Part shown: one piece after another, positions 25,963-34,535 of the stretch
Layout: each line of letters begins with the position of its first letter
Numbering within the stretch: the stretch's first letter is position 1
Source of the DNA: Marixanthomonas ophiurae
GTDB taxonomy: Bacteria; Bacteroidota; Bacteroidia; Flavobacteriales; Flavobacteriaceae
NCBI RefSeq assembly: GCF_003413745.1
Contig: NZ_QVID01000002.1
Coordinates: forward strand, 496,001-560,000
Length of the DNA: 64,000 bases
Direction: 5' to 3'
Notes under the pieces: generated by a model
What the model was told of the DNA's origin: nothing
What the model saw: the letters and a program-made list of their open reading frames with translations, nothing else
Databases searched by the model: none
Program-made: the position numbers and the translations under genes

Positions 25963-25990
25963 ATTGTGCACCCAATTTTGGTGACACAAT
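25963..25990 (+). promoter_or_regulatory. Hairpin just ahead of the lon start
   Basis: ATTGTGCACC (25963-25972) pairs with GGTG-A-CACAAT (25980-25990), giving ten base pairs with one bulged A and a seven-base loop. It lies 15 bases before the lon ATG, too near to be a terminator for an upstream gene, and no T-run follows. It may be an operator or an mRNA element that occludes initiation. It does not resemble CIRCE. Confidence 0.5.
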
Positions 25991-26005
25991 GTCTTAAAAT
26001 ACTAT

Positions 26006-28456
26006 ATGGCCCATTCAAAAGTAAAAACATTAGACAGTTTGTCATTGCAAGAATTAGAGCAAGATGCCGAGTTAATCCCTTTAATGACGGCTGAAGACGA
26101 AGATGCAATGAACAAAGAAGAATTACCCGAAATACTTCCTATTCTTCCGCTTCGAAATACGGTATTATTCCCTGGAGTAGTAGTTCCTATTACTGCTGGA
26201 CGCGATAAATCGATCAAATTAATAAATGAAACCAATAAAGGAAGCAAAACCATTGGAGTTGTTTCTCAAAAGGATGAAGAAGTTGAGGATCCTAATTTAA
26301 ACGAAATAAATACCGTTGGTACCGTTGCAAAAATTCTTAGGGTTTTAAAAATGCCTGACGGAAATACAACCGTAATCATACAAGGTAAAAAACGCTTTGA
26401 AACCACAGAGGTAATTACTACCGAACCGTATATGACGGCCACCATTCGGGAAGTTAAAGAAGCAAAACCTGCTAAAGAAAGTGAAGAGTTTTCTGCAATT
26501 ATAGACTCTATTAAAGAGATTGCTCTTGAAATTATAAAGGGAAGCCCTAATATTCCTTCGGAAGCGGCTTTTGCCATTAAAAACATTGAAAGCAATTCAT
26601 TCTTAATAAACTTTGTTTCTTCAAACTTGAACATTTCAGTAAAAGAGAAACAGAGTTTACTTGAAATGAACGATCTTAAAGAGCGTGCGATGGAAACGCT
26701 CAAGTACATGAATGTTGAATTGCAGAAATTATCATTGCGCAACGACATTCAGTCAAAAGTGCAAAGCGACATTAATCAGCAGCAGCGTGAATATTTTCTT
26801 CAACAGCAAATGAAGACTATTCAGGAAGAATTGGGAGGAAATTCCAATGAAGCTGAAATACAAGAAATGCGCGAAAAGGCGAAAGCAAAAAAGTGGGGTG
26901 ATGAAGTTCAAGAGCATTTTGACAAAGAAATTACCAAATTGCAGCGTATGAATCCACAAGTTGCAGAATATAGCATTCAAAGCAATTATTTGGATTTAAT
27001 GCTTGACTTGCCTTGGAATGAATTCAGCACCGATAAGTTTGATTTAAAAAGAGCAAGAAAAATTCTAGACCGTGATCATTACGGATTAGACGATGTTAAA
27101 AAACGTATTATAGAATACCTTGCCGTTTTAAAACTTCGGAACGATATGAAATCGCCCATACTTTGTTTGTACGGACCTCCAGGGGTTGGTAAAACTTCAC
27201 TGGGTAAATCAATCGCCGAAGCCTTGGGTAGAGAATATGTGCGTATGTCGTTAGGTGGTTTACGGGATGAAGCTGAAATACGCGGACACCGTAAAACCTA
27301 TATAGGTGCTATGCCAGGACGTATTATTAAGAACATTAAAAAAGCAGAAACTAGTAATCCAGTTTTTGTTTTAGATGAAATTGACAAGCTTTCCGTAGGA
27401 AGTCAAGGAGATCCTTCTTCGGCTATGCTTGAAGTTTTGGACCCAGAGCAGAACAATTCTTTTTACGATAACTTTTTAGAATTAGGGTACGATTTGTCTA
27501 AAGTAATGTTTATCGCTACTTCTAATAGTTTAAGTACTATTCAACCGGCGCTACGTGACCGTATGGAAATAATTAATGTTACGGGATATACAGTTGAAGA
27601 GAAAGTAGAAATAGCAAAACGTCACTTATTGCCAAAACAATTGGAAGAACACGGTCTTACAAAAGACGACCTTAAAATTGGTAAAAAGCAATTAGAAAAA
27701 ATAGTAGAAGGATACACTCGTGAAAGTGGTGTCCGTAGCTTAGAAAAGCAAATTGCTAAAATGGTTCGTTACGCTGCAATGAAAATTGCAATGGAAGAAG
27801 AGTATGAGAAAAAAGTAACCAATGAAATTGTAGTTGACGCATTAGGAAGCCCAAAACTAGAACGAAACAAGTACGAAAATAACGACGTAGCTGGAGTAGT
27901 TACCGGATTGGCTTGGACGCGTGTAGGTGGTGATATCTTGTTTATTGAATCTACACTTTCTAAAGGAAAAGGACAGTTAAATATGACTGGAAACCTTGGG
28001 AAAGTGATGAAAGAATCAGCAACTATTGCGTTAGAATACATAAAATCTAATGCTGAAGAACTGGGTATCTCACCAGATATTTTTGAAAAGTACAATGTAC
28101 ATGTACACGTACCAGAAGGTGCTACGCCTAAAGATGGGCCAAGTGCAGGTATAACGATGTTAACATCCTTGGTTTCGTTGTTTACACAGCGTAAGGTGAA
28201 GAAAAGCATCGCAATGACCGGTGAAATTACGTTACGAGGAAAAGTGCTTCCCGTTGGCGGAATCAAAGAAAAAATATTGGCAGCCAAGCGTGCTCACATT
28301 AAAGAAATTTTATTATGTGAAGACAATAAGCGTGATATAGATGAAATTAAACCGGAATACCTAAAAGGGTTGACGTTTCATTATGTAAAAGATATGAGCG
28401 ATGTACTAGATTTAGCACTTACCAAACAAAAAGTAAAGAACGCTAAGAAGCTCTAA
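26006..28456 (+). CDS. lon: ATP-dependent protease Lon (endopeptidase La)
   Basis: An 816-residue cytoplasmic AAA+ protease for damaged and regulatory proteins. The N-terminal Lon substrate-binding domain (about 40-240) includes [15 protein letters not shown] coiled-coil linker precedes Walker [14 protein letters not shown] (from residue 390), and Walker [10 protein letters not shown]. The C-terminal serine-lysine protease has S713 ([11 protein letters not shown]) and K756 (GGIKEKI). The length is normal. A hairpin lies 15 bases upstream. It is divergent from the ECF sigma gene. Confidence 0.96.
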   Translation: MAHSKVKTLDSLSLQELEQDAELIPLMTAEDEDAMNKEELPEILPILPLRNTVLFPGVVVPITAGRDKSIKLINETNKGSKTIGVVSQKDEEVEDPNLNEINTVGTVAKILRVLKMPDGNTTVIIQGKKRFETTEVITTEPYMTATIREVKEAKPAKESEEFSAIIDSIKEIALEIIKGSPNIPSEAAFAIKNIESNSFLINFVSSNLNISVKEKQSLLEMNDLKERAMETLKYMNVELQKLSLRNDIQSKVQSDINQQQREYFLQQQMKTIQEELGGNSNEAEIQEMREKAKAKKWGDEVQEHFDKEITKLQRMNPQVAEYSIQSNYLDLMLDLPWNEFSTDKFDLKRARKILDRDHYGLDDVKKRIIEYLAVLKLRNDMKSPILCLYGPPGVGKTSLGKSIAEALGREYVRMSLGGLRDEAEIRGHRKTYIGAMPGRIIKNIKKAETSNPVFVLDEIDKLSVGSQGDPSSAMLEVLDPEQNNSFYDNFLELGYDLSKVMFIATSNSLSTIQPALRDRMEIINVTGYTVEEKVEIAKRHLLPKQLEEHGLTKDDLKIGKKQLEKIVEGYTRESGVRSLEKQIAKMVRYAAMKIAMEEEYEKKVTNEIVVDALGSPKLERNKYENNDVAGVVTGLAWTRVGGDILFIESTLSKGKGQLNMTGNLGKVMKESATIALEYIKSNAEELGISPDIFEKYNVHVHVPEGATPKDGPSAGITMLTSLVSLFTQRKVKKSIAMTGEITLRGKVLPVGGIKEKILAAKRAHIKEILLCEDNKRDIDEIKPEYLKGLTFHYVKDMSDVLDLALTKQKVKNAKKL

Positions 28457-28463
28457 TAATTTA

Positions 28464-28512
28464 AATACCCCTTGTGAATTTCAATTAAAACAATTGGTTT
28501 TTCAAGGGGTAA
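28464..28512 (+). terminator. Weak stem after lon
   Basis: TACCCCTTG (28466-28474) pairs with CAAGGGGTA (28503-28511) across a 28-base AT-rich loop. No T-run follows, so termination here is uncertain. Confidence 0.45.
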
Positions 28513-28603
28513 ATTATATCTATATTTGAAAACCTTTTATTCGGTTCAAAAATAAATTAATATTGCAGTCGTTAAAAGGTATAGAAAAAGCTAACTACTG
28601 TAC

Positions 28604-29626
28604 ATGAACCAAAAGGTTTACTTCTTATTATTTATAATCTTACTATCAACTACTGCTGTAGCGCAAGTAGGAGGACGTTCAACGTATCAGTTTTTAAATT
28701 TAGTAAATTCCCCACGACAAGCAGCTTTAGGAGGGAAGACAATAACAAATTACGATTACGATCCTACGCAGGCACTTTTTAACCCTGCTACTATTAATCC
28801 AGCGATGGATAATCAATTCTCTCTCAATTATGCCAATTATATAGGTGATGTAAATTACGGAACAGCAGCTTATGCCTATGCTTGGGACCGCCGTACACAA
28901 GTAATTAATGCAGGGGTTACCTATATTAACTACGGAAAGTTTGATGGCTATGACGAACAAGGAAACGCAACTAATAGTTTTAGTGGCGGTGAAGTAGCTC
29001 TTTCTTTTGGTCACGCTCGTAATATTGCGTTTACCGATTTTTATGTAGGAGCCAATGTAAAATTTATATCTTCAAAATTAGAACAGTACAGCTCCTTTGG
29101 TATAGCAACCGATATTGGTATTATGTATTTTTATGAAGAATGGGATTTACACATTACTGGAGTTGCTAGAAACTTAGGGACGCAAATTACACCATATCAC
29201 GAAACCTATGAAAAACTTCCTTTTGAGTTAATCTTCGGAATATCACAAACCCTTAAAAACATACCTATTCGATGGCATTTTACTTTAGAAAATATGCAAC
29301 GATGGAATGTAGCTTTCGCCAATCCCAATCGTGATGAAACAGATTTAGAAGGAAATTCCACAGGTGAAAAAATCAACTTTATTGATAATGCATTTCGCCA
29401 TATGATTGTGGGAATTGAACTTTTCCCCAAAGGAGGTTTTAACATTCGGTTAGGCTATAATTTACGTAGGGGAGAAGAACTTAGAATAATAGAGCAAAGA
29501 GCTTTTGCTGGGTTAAGCGCTGGATTTTCCTTAAAACTGAATAAATTGCGGCTAAGTTATTCCTATTCACAGTATAGTTTGGCGGCTTCAACGAGTACTT
29601 TTGGACTCAATATAGACCTACAATAA
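28604..29626 (+). CDS. porQ: Type IX secretion system protein PorQ
   Basis: A 340-residue outer-membrane barrel with signal peptide ending TTAVAQ. It shows the PorQ start VGGRSTYQFLNLVNSPRQAALGG and the LFNPATINPAMDNQFSLNY segment, and ends in LAASTSTFGLNIDLQ. PorQ, with PorU, PorV and PorZ, is part of the attachment complex that removes type A sorting domains and anchors cargo. The T9SS cargo at 93-2024 is a possible client. Its stop overlaps the cmk start by one base; porQ-cmk adjacency is usual in Flavobacteria. Confidence 0.9.
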   Translation: MNQKVYFLLFIILLSTTAVAQVGGRSTYQFLNLVNSPRQAALGGKTITNYDYDPTQALFNPATINPAMDNQFSLNYANYIGDVNYGTAAYAYAWDRRTQVINAGVTYINYGKFDGYDEQGNATNSFSGGEVALSFGHARNIAFTDFYVGANVKFISSKLEQYSSFGIATDIGIMYFYEEWDLHITGVARNLGTQITPYHETYEKLPFELIFGISQTLKNIPIRWHFTLENMQRWNVAFANPNRDETDLEGNSTGEKINFIDNAFRHMIVGIELFPKGGFNIRLGYNLRRGEELRIIEQRAFAGLSAGFSLKLNKLRLSYSYSQYSLAASTSTFGLNIDLQ

Positions 29627-30321
29627 TGCATAAAATTACCATTGCCATAGACGGTTACTCATCTACCGGAAAAAGTACAGTTGCCAAGCAATTGGCAGAT
29701 TGGTTGGAATATGTATATATCGATACTGGCGCAATGTATCGTGCCGTAACGTTATATGCTATGGAAAATGGTTTTATTTCTGAAGAAGAATTTGATAGGG
29801 AAGCACTTATCAAAAAACTATCAGAAATTCATTTAGAATTCAAAAAAAGTAGTCCTACAGCAAAAGCTGAAATATTCCTTAATGGAAAAAATGTAGAAAG
29901 TGAAATAAGAACTTTAGATGTTTCAGAATTTGTAAGCCCAATCGCCACTGTTTCCGAAGTACGAAAAAAATTGGTTGAACAACAACAGCGAATGGGTTCT
30001 GAAAAAGGTGTTGTGATGGATGGTCGCGATATTGGTACCATTGTTTTACCTAAAGCCGAACTGAAAATCTTTATGAATGCTTCCGCAGAACAACGCGCGA
30101 AACGAAGGTACGATGAGCTCACCGAACGCGGTGACCATGTTACGTTTAAAGAAGTTTTGAAAAACGTTCAGGAACGCGATCATATAGATACTACCCGTAA
30201 AGATTCTCCTTTACGAAAAGCAGCAGATGCCATTGAAATTGACAATAGTGAAATGAATCTAGAAGATCAATTTCATATCATATTGCAACTAGCCAAAGAC
30301 CGAATAGCAGGAAGAGTTTAA
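29626..30321 (+). CDS. cmk: (d)CMP kinase
   Basis: A 231-residue nucleoside monophosphate kinase. The P-loop is IDGYSSTGKSTVAKQL. The CMP-binding stretch YIDTGAMYRAVTLY follows, and GVVMDGRDIGTIVLPKAELK is the other family signature, with the LID region RRYDEL/RDHIDTTR and DS pair near residue 195. It makes CDP or dCDP for nucleic acid and lipid synthesis. It is coupled to porQ (TAATG overlap). The rpsA gene downstream has its own promoter. Confidence 0.94.
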   Translation: MHKITIAIDGYSSTGKSTVAKQLADWLEYVYIDTGAMYRAVTLYAMENGFISEEEFDREALIKKLSEIHLEFKKSSPTAKAEIFLNGKNVESEIRTLDVSEFVSPIATVSEVRKKLVEQQQRMGSEKGVVMDGRDIGTIVLPKAELKIFMNASAEQRAKRRYDELTERGDHVTFKEVLKNVQERDHIDTTRKDSPLRKAADAIEIDNSEMNLEDQFHIILQLAKDRIAGRV

Positions 30322-30362
30322 TTACTCTTCAATTTTACCTCAGGAAAAATCCTATTTTATTA

Positions 30363-30405
30363 GTGCCTGAGTGTCCCGACGATAGGAGGAAAGTATCGAA
30401 GGCAC
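30363..30405. repeat. Dispersed 43-nt hairpin repeat, copy 2
   Basis: The second copy of the repeat at 22772-22814, same length and no gaps. Outer arm GTGCCT / AGGCAC and inner arm CGATA / TATCG. It lies between cmk and the rpsA promoter. Confidence 0.8.
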
Positions 30406-30433
30406 AACACCTACCACTTTCTTTTCAAAACAC

Positions 30434-30464
30434 TTTGATTATCAAAAGAAAAACAGTAATTTTG
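30434..30464 (+). promoter_or_regulatory. rpsA promoter
   Basis: TTTG at 30434-30437, 19 bases, then TAATTTTG at 30457-30464: a full match in sequence and spacing to the Bacteroidota sigma-AB promoter. Transcription would begin near 30469-30470, giving a leader of about 150 nt ahead of rpsA. Confidence 0.78.
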
Positions 30465-30468
30465 CACT

Positions 30469-30619
30469 CCTTTTAGCGACGAGGCAAGAATAAAAGGAAT
30501 GATAAAATTTAATCTAAATCCTTCTGTGGGATGGTCGCGGTAACTTCTTGTAACAACACAGAATACAAATTGTTGAAATTCAGAATCTTTTAAAATGAAT
30601 TTCACAAACATTTTACTAA
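30469..30619 (+). promoter_or_regulatory. Structured 5' leader of rpsA
   Basis: From the predicted transcription start to the ATG. Hairpin 1: CCTTTTA (30469-30475) with TAAAAGG (30491-30497). Hairpin 2: TTCTGTG (30522-30528) with CACAGAA (30557-30563). The loop of hairpin 1 begins GCGAC (30476-30480) and hairpin 2's loop holds GTCGC (30534-30538), which could pair as a kissing interaction. The layout suggests a regulatory leader, possibly S1 autoregulation. I do not match it to a named RNA family. Confidence 0.55.
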
Positions 30620-32497
30620 ATGGCTGATAAAGCAAACAAAGATGCAGCAAAAGAAAAAGCTGCAGAAAAACAAGAAGATGTAGCTGTTGCAGAACAAAAA
30701 GCTACTGAGGAAACTCAAAAACCTCAAGAAGAACTTTCTTTAAAGCAAAGAGATCCTAAACAATTTTTAGAAGAATTCAACTGGCATAACTACGAAGAGG
30801 GTATTGATCCAATCGATGATGGTAAGTTAGAAGAGTTTGAAAAATTAGTTACAGAAAACTTTGTTGACACATTAGATGATGAGGTAGTAGAAGGAGAAGT
30901 AGTTTATATTACAGATCGTGATGCTATTATCGATATCAATGCGAAAAGTGAAGGTGTTATCTCTTTAAACGAGTTTCGTTACAATCCAGACCTTAAAGTT
31001 GGTGACAAAGTAGAGGTGTTAATTGATGTACGTGAAGACAGTACGGGACAATTAATTCTTTCACACCGTAAGGCTAGAACTATTAAAGCTTGGGAGCGTG
31101 TTAATGATGCTCATGATGATGCTACTATTGTTAACGGTTATGTTAAGTGCCGTACTAAAGGTGGTATGATTGTAGACGTATTCGGTATCGAAGCTTTCTT
31201 GCCAGGTTCGCAAATAGATGTGAAGCCTATCCGTGATTACGATGCATATGTAGGAAAAACAATGGAATTCAAAGTTGTGAAAATCAACCACGAATTTAAA
31301 AACGTTGTTGTTTCGCATAAAGCACTTATTGAAGCGGATATCGAAGAACAGAAAAAAGAAATTATCGGGCAGCTTGAAAAAGGACAAGTACTGGAAGGAG
31401 TTGTTAAAAACATTACTTCATACGGTGTATTTGTTGACCTTGGAGGTGTTGACGGATTGGTACACATTACAGACCTTTCTTGGTCTCGTATCAACCACCC
31501 GAACGAGATTGTTGACCTTGACCAGAAATTAAACGTTGTAATCCTTGACTTTGATGAGGATAAAACACGTATCCAACTAGGTCTTAAGCAATTAAAAGCT
31601 CACCCATGGGATGCTCTTGGAGACGACTTAAAAGTAGGTGATAACGTAAAAGGTAAAGTAGTTGTTATTGCAGACTACGGTGCATTTATTGAAGTTGCTG
31701 AAGGCGTTGAAGGATTAATCCACGTTAGCGAAATGTCTTGGTCTACCCACTTACGTAGCGCACAAGATTTCGTAAATGTTGGTGATGAGGTTGAAGCTCA
31801 AATACTAACTATGGATAAAGAAGACCGTAAAATGTCTCTTGGTATTAAGCAATTAACACCAGATCCATGGACTGATATTACAACTAAATACCCTGTAGGT
31901 TCTAGACACACAGGTATTGTACGTAACTTTACAAACTTTGGTGTATTTGTTGAATTAGAAGAAGGAATTGATGGACTAATTTACATTAGTGATCTTTCTT
32001 GGACTAAGAAAATCAAGCACCCAAGTGAATTTACTGAAATTGGAGCTGAATTAGATGTTGTTGTTCTTGAATTAGATGTTGAAGGACGCAAGTTAAGTTT
32101 AGGCCACAAACAAACAGAAGACAACCCTTGGGATAAGTACGAAGGTGAGTTTGCTGTAGGAACTAAGCACACTGCCAAAATTGACGAAATTGTAGACAAA
32201 GGAGCAACGATCGAGTTTAACGACGACATCACAGCATTTGTACCAAAACGTCACTTAGAAAAAGAAGATGGAACAGATCTTCAAAAAGGTGAAGAAGCAG
32301 AATTCCAAATTATTGAGTTCAACAAAGAATTCAAGAAAGTGGTAGTTTCACATATGGTTATCCATAAAGAAGAAGAAGCTAAAATTGTAAAAGATGCTGC
32401 TAAAAAGCAAGCCGCTCAAGCCGAAGACTCTAAAACGACTCTCGGTGATGCAAACTCTAAGCTTCAAGAATTGAAAGACAAAATGAGCGGTAAATAA
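30620..32497 (+). CDS. rpsA: 30S ribosomal protein S1
   Basis: A 625-residue RNA-binding ribosomal protein needed for mRNA loading. It opens with an Ala/Lys/Glu-rich tail (about 1-45), then about six OB-fold S1 repeats. The best conserved read GVVKNITSYGVFVDLGGVDG, VVIADYGAFIEVAEGVEG and RNFTNFGVFVELEEGIDG, each followed by LVHITDLSW-type blocks. The C-terminus is charged and low complexity. It has a strong promoter and a 150-nt structured leader, and ends at a clear terminator. Confidence 0.95.
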   Translation: MADKANKDAAKEKAAEKQEDVAVAEQKATEETQKPQEELSLKQRDPKQFLEEFNWHNYEEGIDPIDDGKLEEFEKLVTENFVDTLDDEVVEGEVVYITDRDAIIDINAKSEGVISLNEFRYNPDLKVGDKVEVLIDVREDSTGQLILSHRKARTIKAWERVNDAHDDATIVNGYVKCRTKGGMIVDVFGIEAFLPGSQIDVKPIRDYDAYVGKTMEFKVVKINHEFKNVVVSHKALIEADIEEQKKEIIGQLEKGQVLEGVVKNITSYGVFVDLGGVDGLVHITDLSWSRINHPNEIVDLDQKLNVVILDFDEDKTRIQLGLKQLKAHPWDALGDDLKVGDNVKGKVVVIADYGAFIEVAEGVEGLIHVSEMSWSTHLRSAQDFVNVGDEVEAQILTMDKEDRKMSLGIKQLTPDPWTDITTKYPVGSRHTGIVRNFTNFGVFVELEEGIDGLIYISDLSWTKKIKHPSEFTEIGAELDVVVLELDVEGRKLSLGHKQTEDNPWDKYEGEFAVGTKHTAKIDEIVDKGATIEFNDDITAFVPKRHLEKEDGTDLQKGEEAEFQIIEFNKEFKKVVVSHMVIHKEEEAKIVKDAAKKQAAQAEDSKTTLGDANSKLQELKDKMSGK

Positions 32498-32520
32498 GCC
32501 TTCATTTCGTTATAAAAGTA

Positions 32521-32550
32521 AAGCCCTTCAGTAATGAAGGGCTTTTTTAT
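32521..32550 (+). terminator. Intrinsic terminator after rpsA
   Basis: AAGCCCTTCA (32521-32530) pairs with TGAAGGGCTT (32535-32544) around GTAA, followed by a T-run. Confidence 0.9.
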
Positions 32551-32560
32551 TGATTATACT

Positions 32561-32965
32561 TTATGCAAATTCAGGTTCTAATAGTTGCACATTGCTCTTT
32601 AAACGCTCGATAACAATATTCATCATTCGTTTATTTAAAGCAGAAGAGTCATTTATGTACGTTTCATATTCGTACAAAGTAAATTGGCCTATGACCATTC
32701 CTTTTAACGAATTTCGAAACTTCATATCCTTATGTATGGCGTTGTCAATATAATCCATCCGTTTTTCAATCGAAAGATCATAAAACACATTTTTATGTTT
32801 TCGCACATAATTTCTAAAAGCTGCTAACAATAAATTTTTCTGAAGCTTCACAACGGGGCGCAAGGTATTGTTCTGAAAATACTCTGCATCACTCATTTGG
32901 TCATTGAATGTTGCCGAAGGAATTTCGGGTCGTAACTGCAATAAAACTTCGTCTTTAGTTTCCAT
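32561..32965 (-). CDS. Conserved flavobacterial protein of unknown function
   Basis: A 134-residue soluble, mostly helical protein. The conserved-looking core is FQNNTLRPVVKLQ, HKNVFYDLSIEKRMDYID and FRNSLKGMVIGQFTLYEYETY. Relatives are, as I recall, named glyoxalase in some databases, but none of the metal ligands or beta-alpha-beta repeats of that fold are visible, so I do not use the name. It is convergent with rpsA and divergent from the aldehyde dehydrogenase gene. Confidence 0.65.
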   Translation of the reverse strand: METKDEVLLQLRPEIPSATFNDQMSDAEYFQNNTLRPVVKLQKNLLLAAFRNYVRKHKNVFYDLSIEKRMDYIDNAIHKDMKFRNSLKGMVIGQFTLYEYETYINDSSALNKRMMNIVIERLKSNVQLLEPEFA

Positions 32966-33120
32966 AATAATTGGGTTTTACTAAAATTATATATTTTAAA
33001 AGCCTCTTTTTTCTAAAACAGCACATAGTTATAAACGGCTTTTCAACAGTATTTTGCCGTTAAAATCGTCTTAATCCGTCCCTTTGTTTACAGTCTTTTC
33101 GGTACTTTTAAAAGAAAAAG

Positions 33121-34482
33121 ATGGCTACTAAAACTTCATTTAATCCATACACTGGTTCTGAAATAAAATCTTACAAAACACACACCAAACCCGAAATTCA
33201 AGATATTTTAACAAAAGCCGATAAGCGGTTTTATTCGTGGCGAGAAACCTCATTTGCAGAACGAAAAAAACTAATGTTGGCAGCTGCTTCTGAATTAAAA
33301 AATAATAAAGAAGAATATGCAAAGGATATGACTTTGGAAATGGGGAAACCCATAAAACAAGCCATTGCAGAAGTTGAAAAGTGCGCTTGGGTTTGCGAAT
33401 ATTACGCCGAAAATGCAGAAGAACAATTAAAAAATGAAATAATTAAAACTGATGCTCAAAAAAGTTATGTGAGTTATGAGCCTATGGGAGTAGTATTAGC
33501 TATCATGCCTTGGAATTACCCATTCTGGCAGGTGTTTCGATTTGCTGCACCAGCATTAATGGCTGGTAATATTGGGGTGTTGAAACATGCTTCCAACGTC
33601 TTCGGAAGTGCTCTAAACATAGAAAAAGTATTTAAACGTGCTGGATTTCCAAACAATTGTTTTACTACTTTAAAAGTGGGAAGTGATGCTATTGAAGAAA
33701 TTATAGAAAACCCAATTGTAAAAGCCGTAACCTTAACGGGTAGCGGCCCTGCTGGCTCTGAAGTAGCAGCTACGGCAGGGAAAAATATTAAAAAAACAGT
33801 CTTAGAATTAGGTGGTAACAATGCTTTAGTCGTTTTAAAAGATTGCGATGTAGATAAAACAATCGATACCTGTGTACAGGCTCGTTTTCAAAACACCGGT
33901 CAAAGTTGTATCGCGGGTAAACGGTTATTGGTAGATGAATCAATTTCAGAAGAATTTATTGAAAAGCTAATAATAAAAGTACGGGAATTGAAAAGTGGTG
34001 ACCCTATGAATGAAGAAACCTTCATTGGTACACTGGCACGAGAAGATTTAGCGAAAGATTTAGAAGAACAAGTAAATAAATCTGTGAAATCTGGTGCAAA
34101 ACTAGAAATAGGAGGAAAACGACAAAACGCTTATTTTGAACCTACTGTAGTGAGTAATGTCTCTCCTGAAATGACTATGTTTAAAGAAGAAACGTTTGGT
34201 CCCGCATTATCTATTACAACCTTTAAGTCTGTAGATGAGGCTATTGAACTTTCTAACAATTCAAAATTTGGATTGGGAGTTTCTATCTTTTCTGAAGATA
34301 TTGAAGCTGCTGAAAAAATGGCCTACCGATTTGAGGAAGGTGCCGTTTTTATTAATGAATTAGTGAAAAGTGATCCGCGTTTACCATTTGGAGGTGTTAA
34401 AAACAGTGGGTATGGACGCGAGTTAAGCAACCATGGAATTACAGAGTTTGTAAATAGAAAAACCGTTTATATTAATAAATAA
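33121..34482 (+). CDS. NAD(P)-dependent aldehyde dehydrogenase (succinate-semialdehyde type)
   Basis: A 453-residue ALDH-superfamily enzyme. The catalytic Cys is C263 in FQNTGQSCIAGKR and the general base E229 in VLELGGNNALVV. The PWNYPFWQ segment and RLPFGGVKNSGYGRELS at the C-terminus are typical of the short succinate-semialdehyde dehydrogenase group (GabD/Sad-like). No GABA transaminase lies nearby, so the substrate is not fixed by context. It is single-gene, with a strong terminator after it. Confidence 0.9.
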   Translation: MATKTSFNPYTGSEIKSYKTHTKPEIQDILTKADKRFYSWRETSFAERKKLMLAAASELKNNKEEYAKDMTLEMGKPIKQAIAEVEKCAWVCEYYAENAEEQLKNEIIKTDAQKSYVSYEPMGVVLAIMPWNYPFWQVFRFAAPALMAGNIGVLKHASNVFGSALNIEKVFKRAGFPNNCFTTLKVGSDAIEEIIENPIVKAVTLTGSGPAGSEVAATAGKNIKKTVLELGGNNALVVLKDCDVDKTIDTCVQARFQNTGQSCIAGKRLLVDESISEEFIEKLIIKVRELKSGDPMNEETFIGTLAREDLAKDLEEQVNKSVKSGAKLEIGGKRQNAYFEPTVVSNVSPEMTMFKEETFGPALSITTFKSVDEAIELSNNSKFGLGVSIFSEDIEAAEKMAYRFEEGAVFINELVKSDPRLPFGGVKNSGYGRELSNHGITEFVNRKTVYINK

Positions 34483-34489
34483 CACAAAA

Positions 34490-34522
34490 AAAACTCGCAA
34501 TTTAATTGCGAGCTTTTTTTAA
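34490..34522. terminator. Intrinsic terminator, likely shared by convergent genes
   Basis: CTCGCAA (34494-34500) pairs with TTGCGAG (34506-34512) between A- and T-runs. Confidence 0.85.
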
Positions 34523-34535
34523 GAGTATTGTTTAG

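Noticed and set aside
32561-32965. Glyoxalase
   Set aside because: The name used for relatives is not supported: no metal ligands and no paired beta-alpha-beta units.
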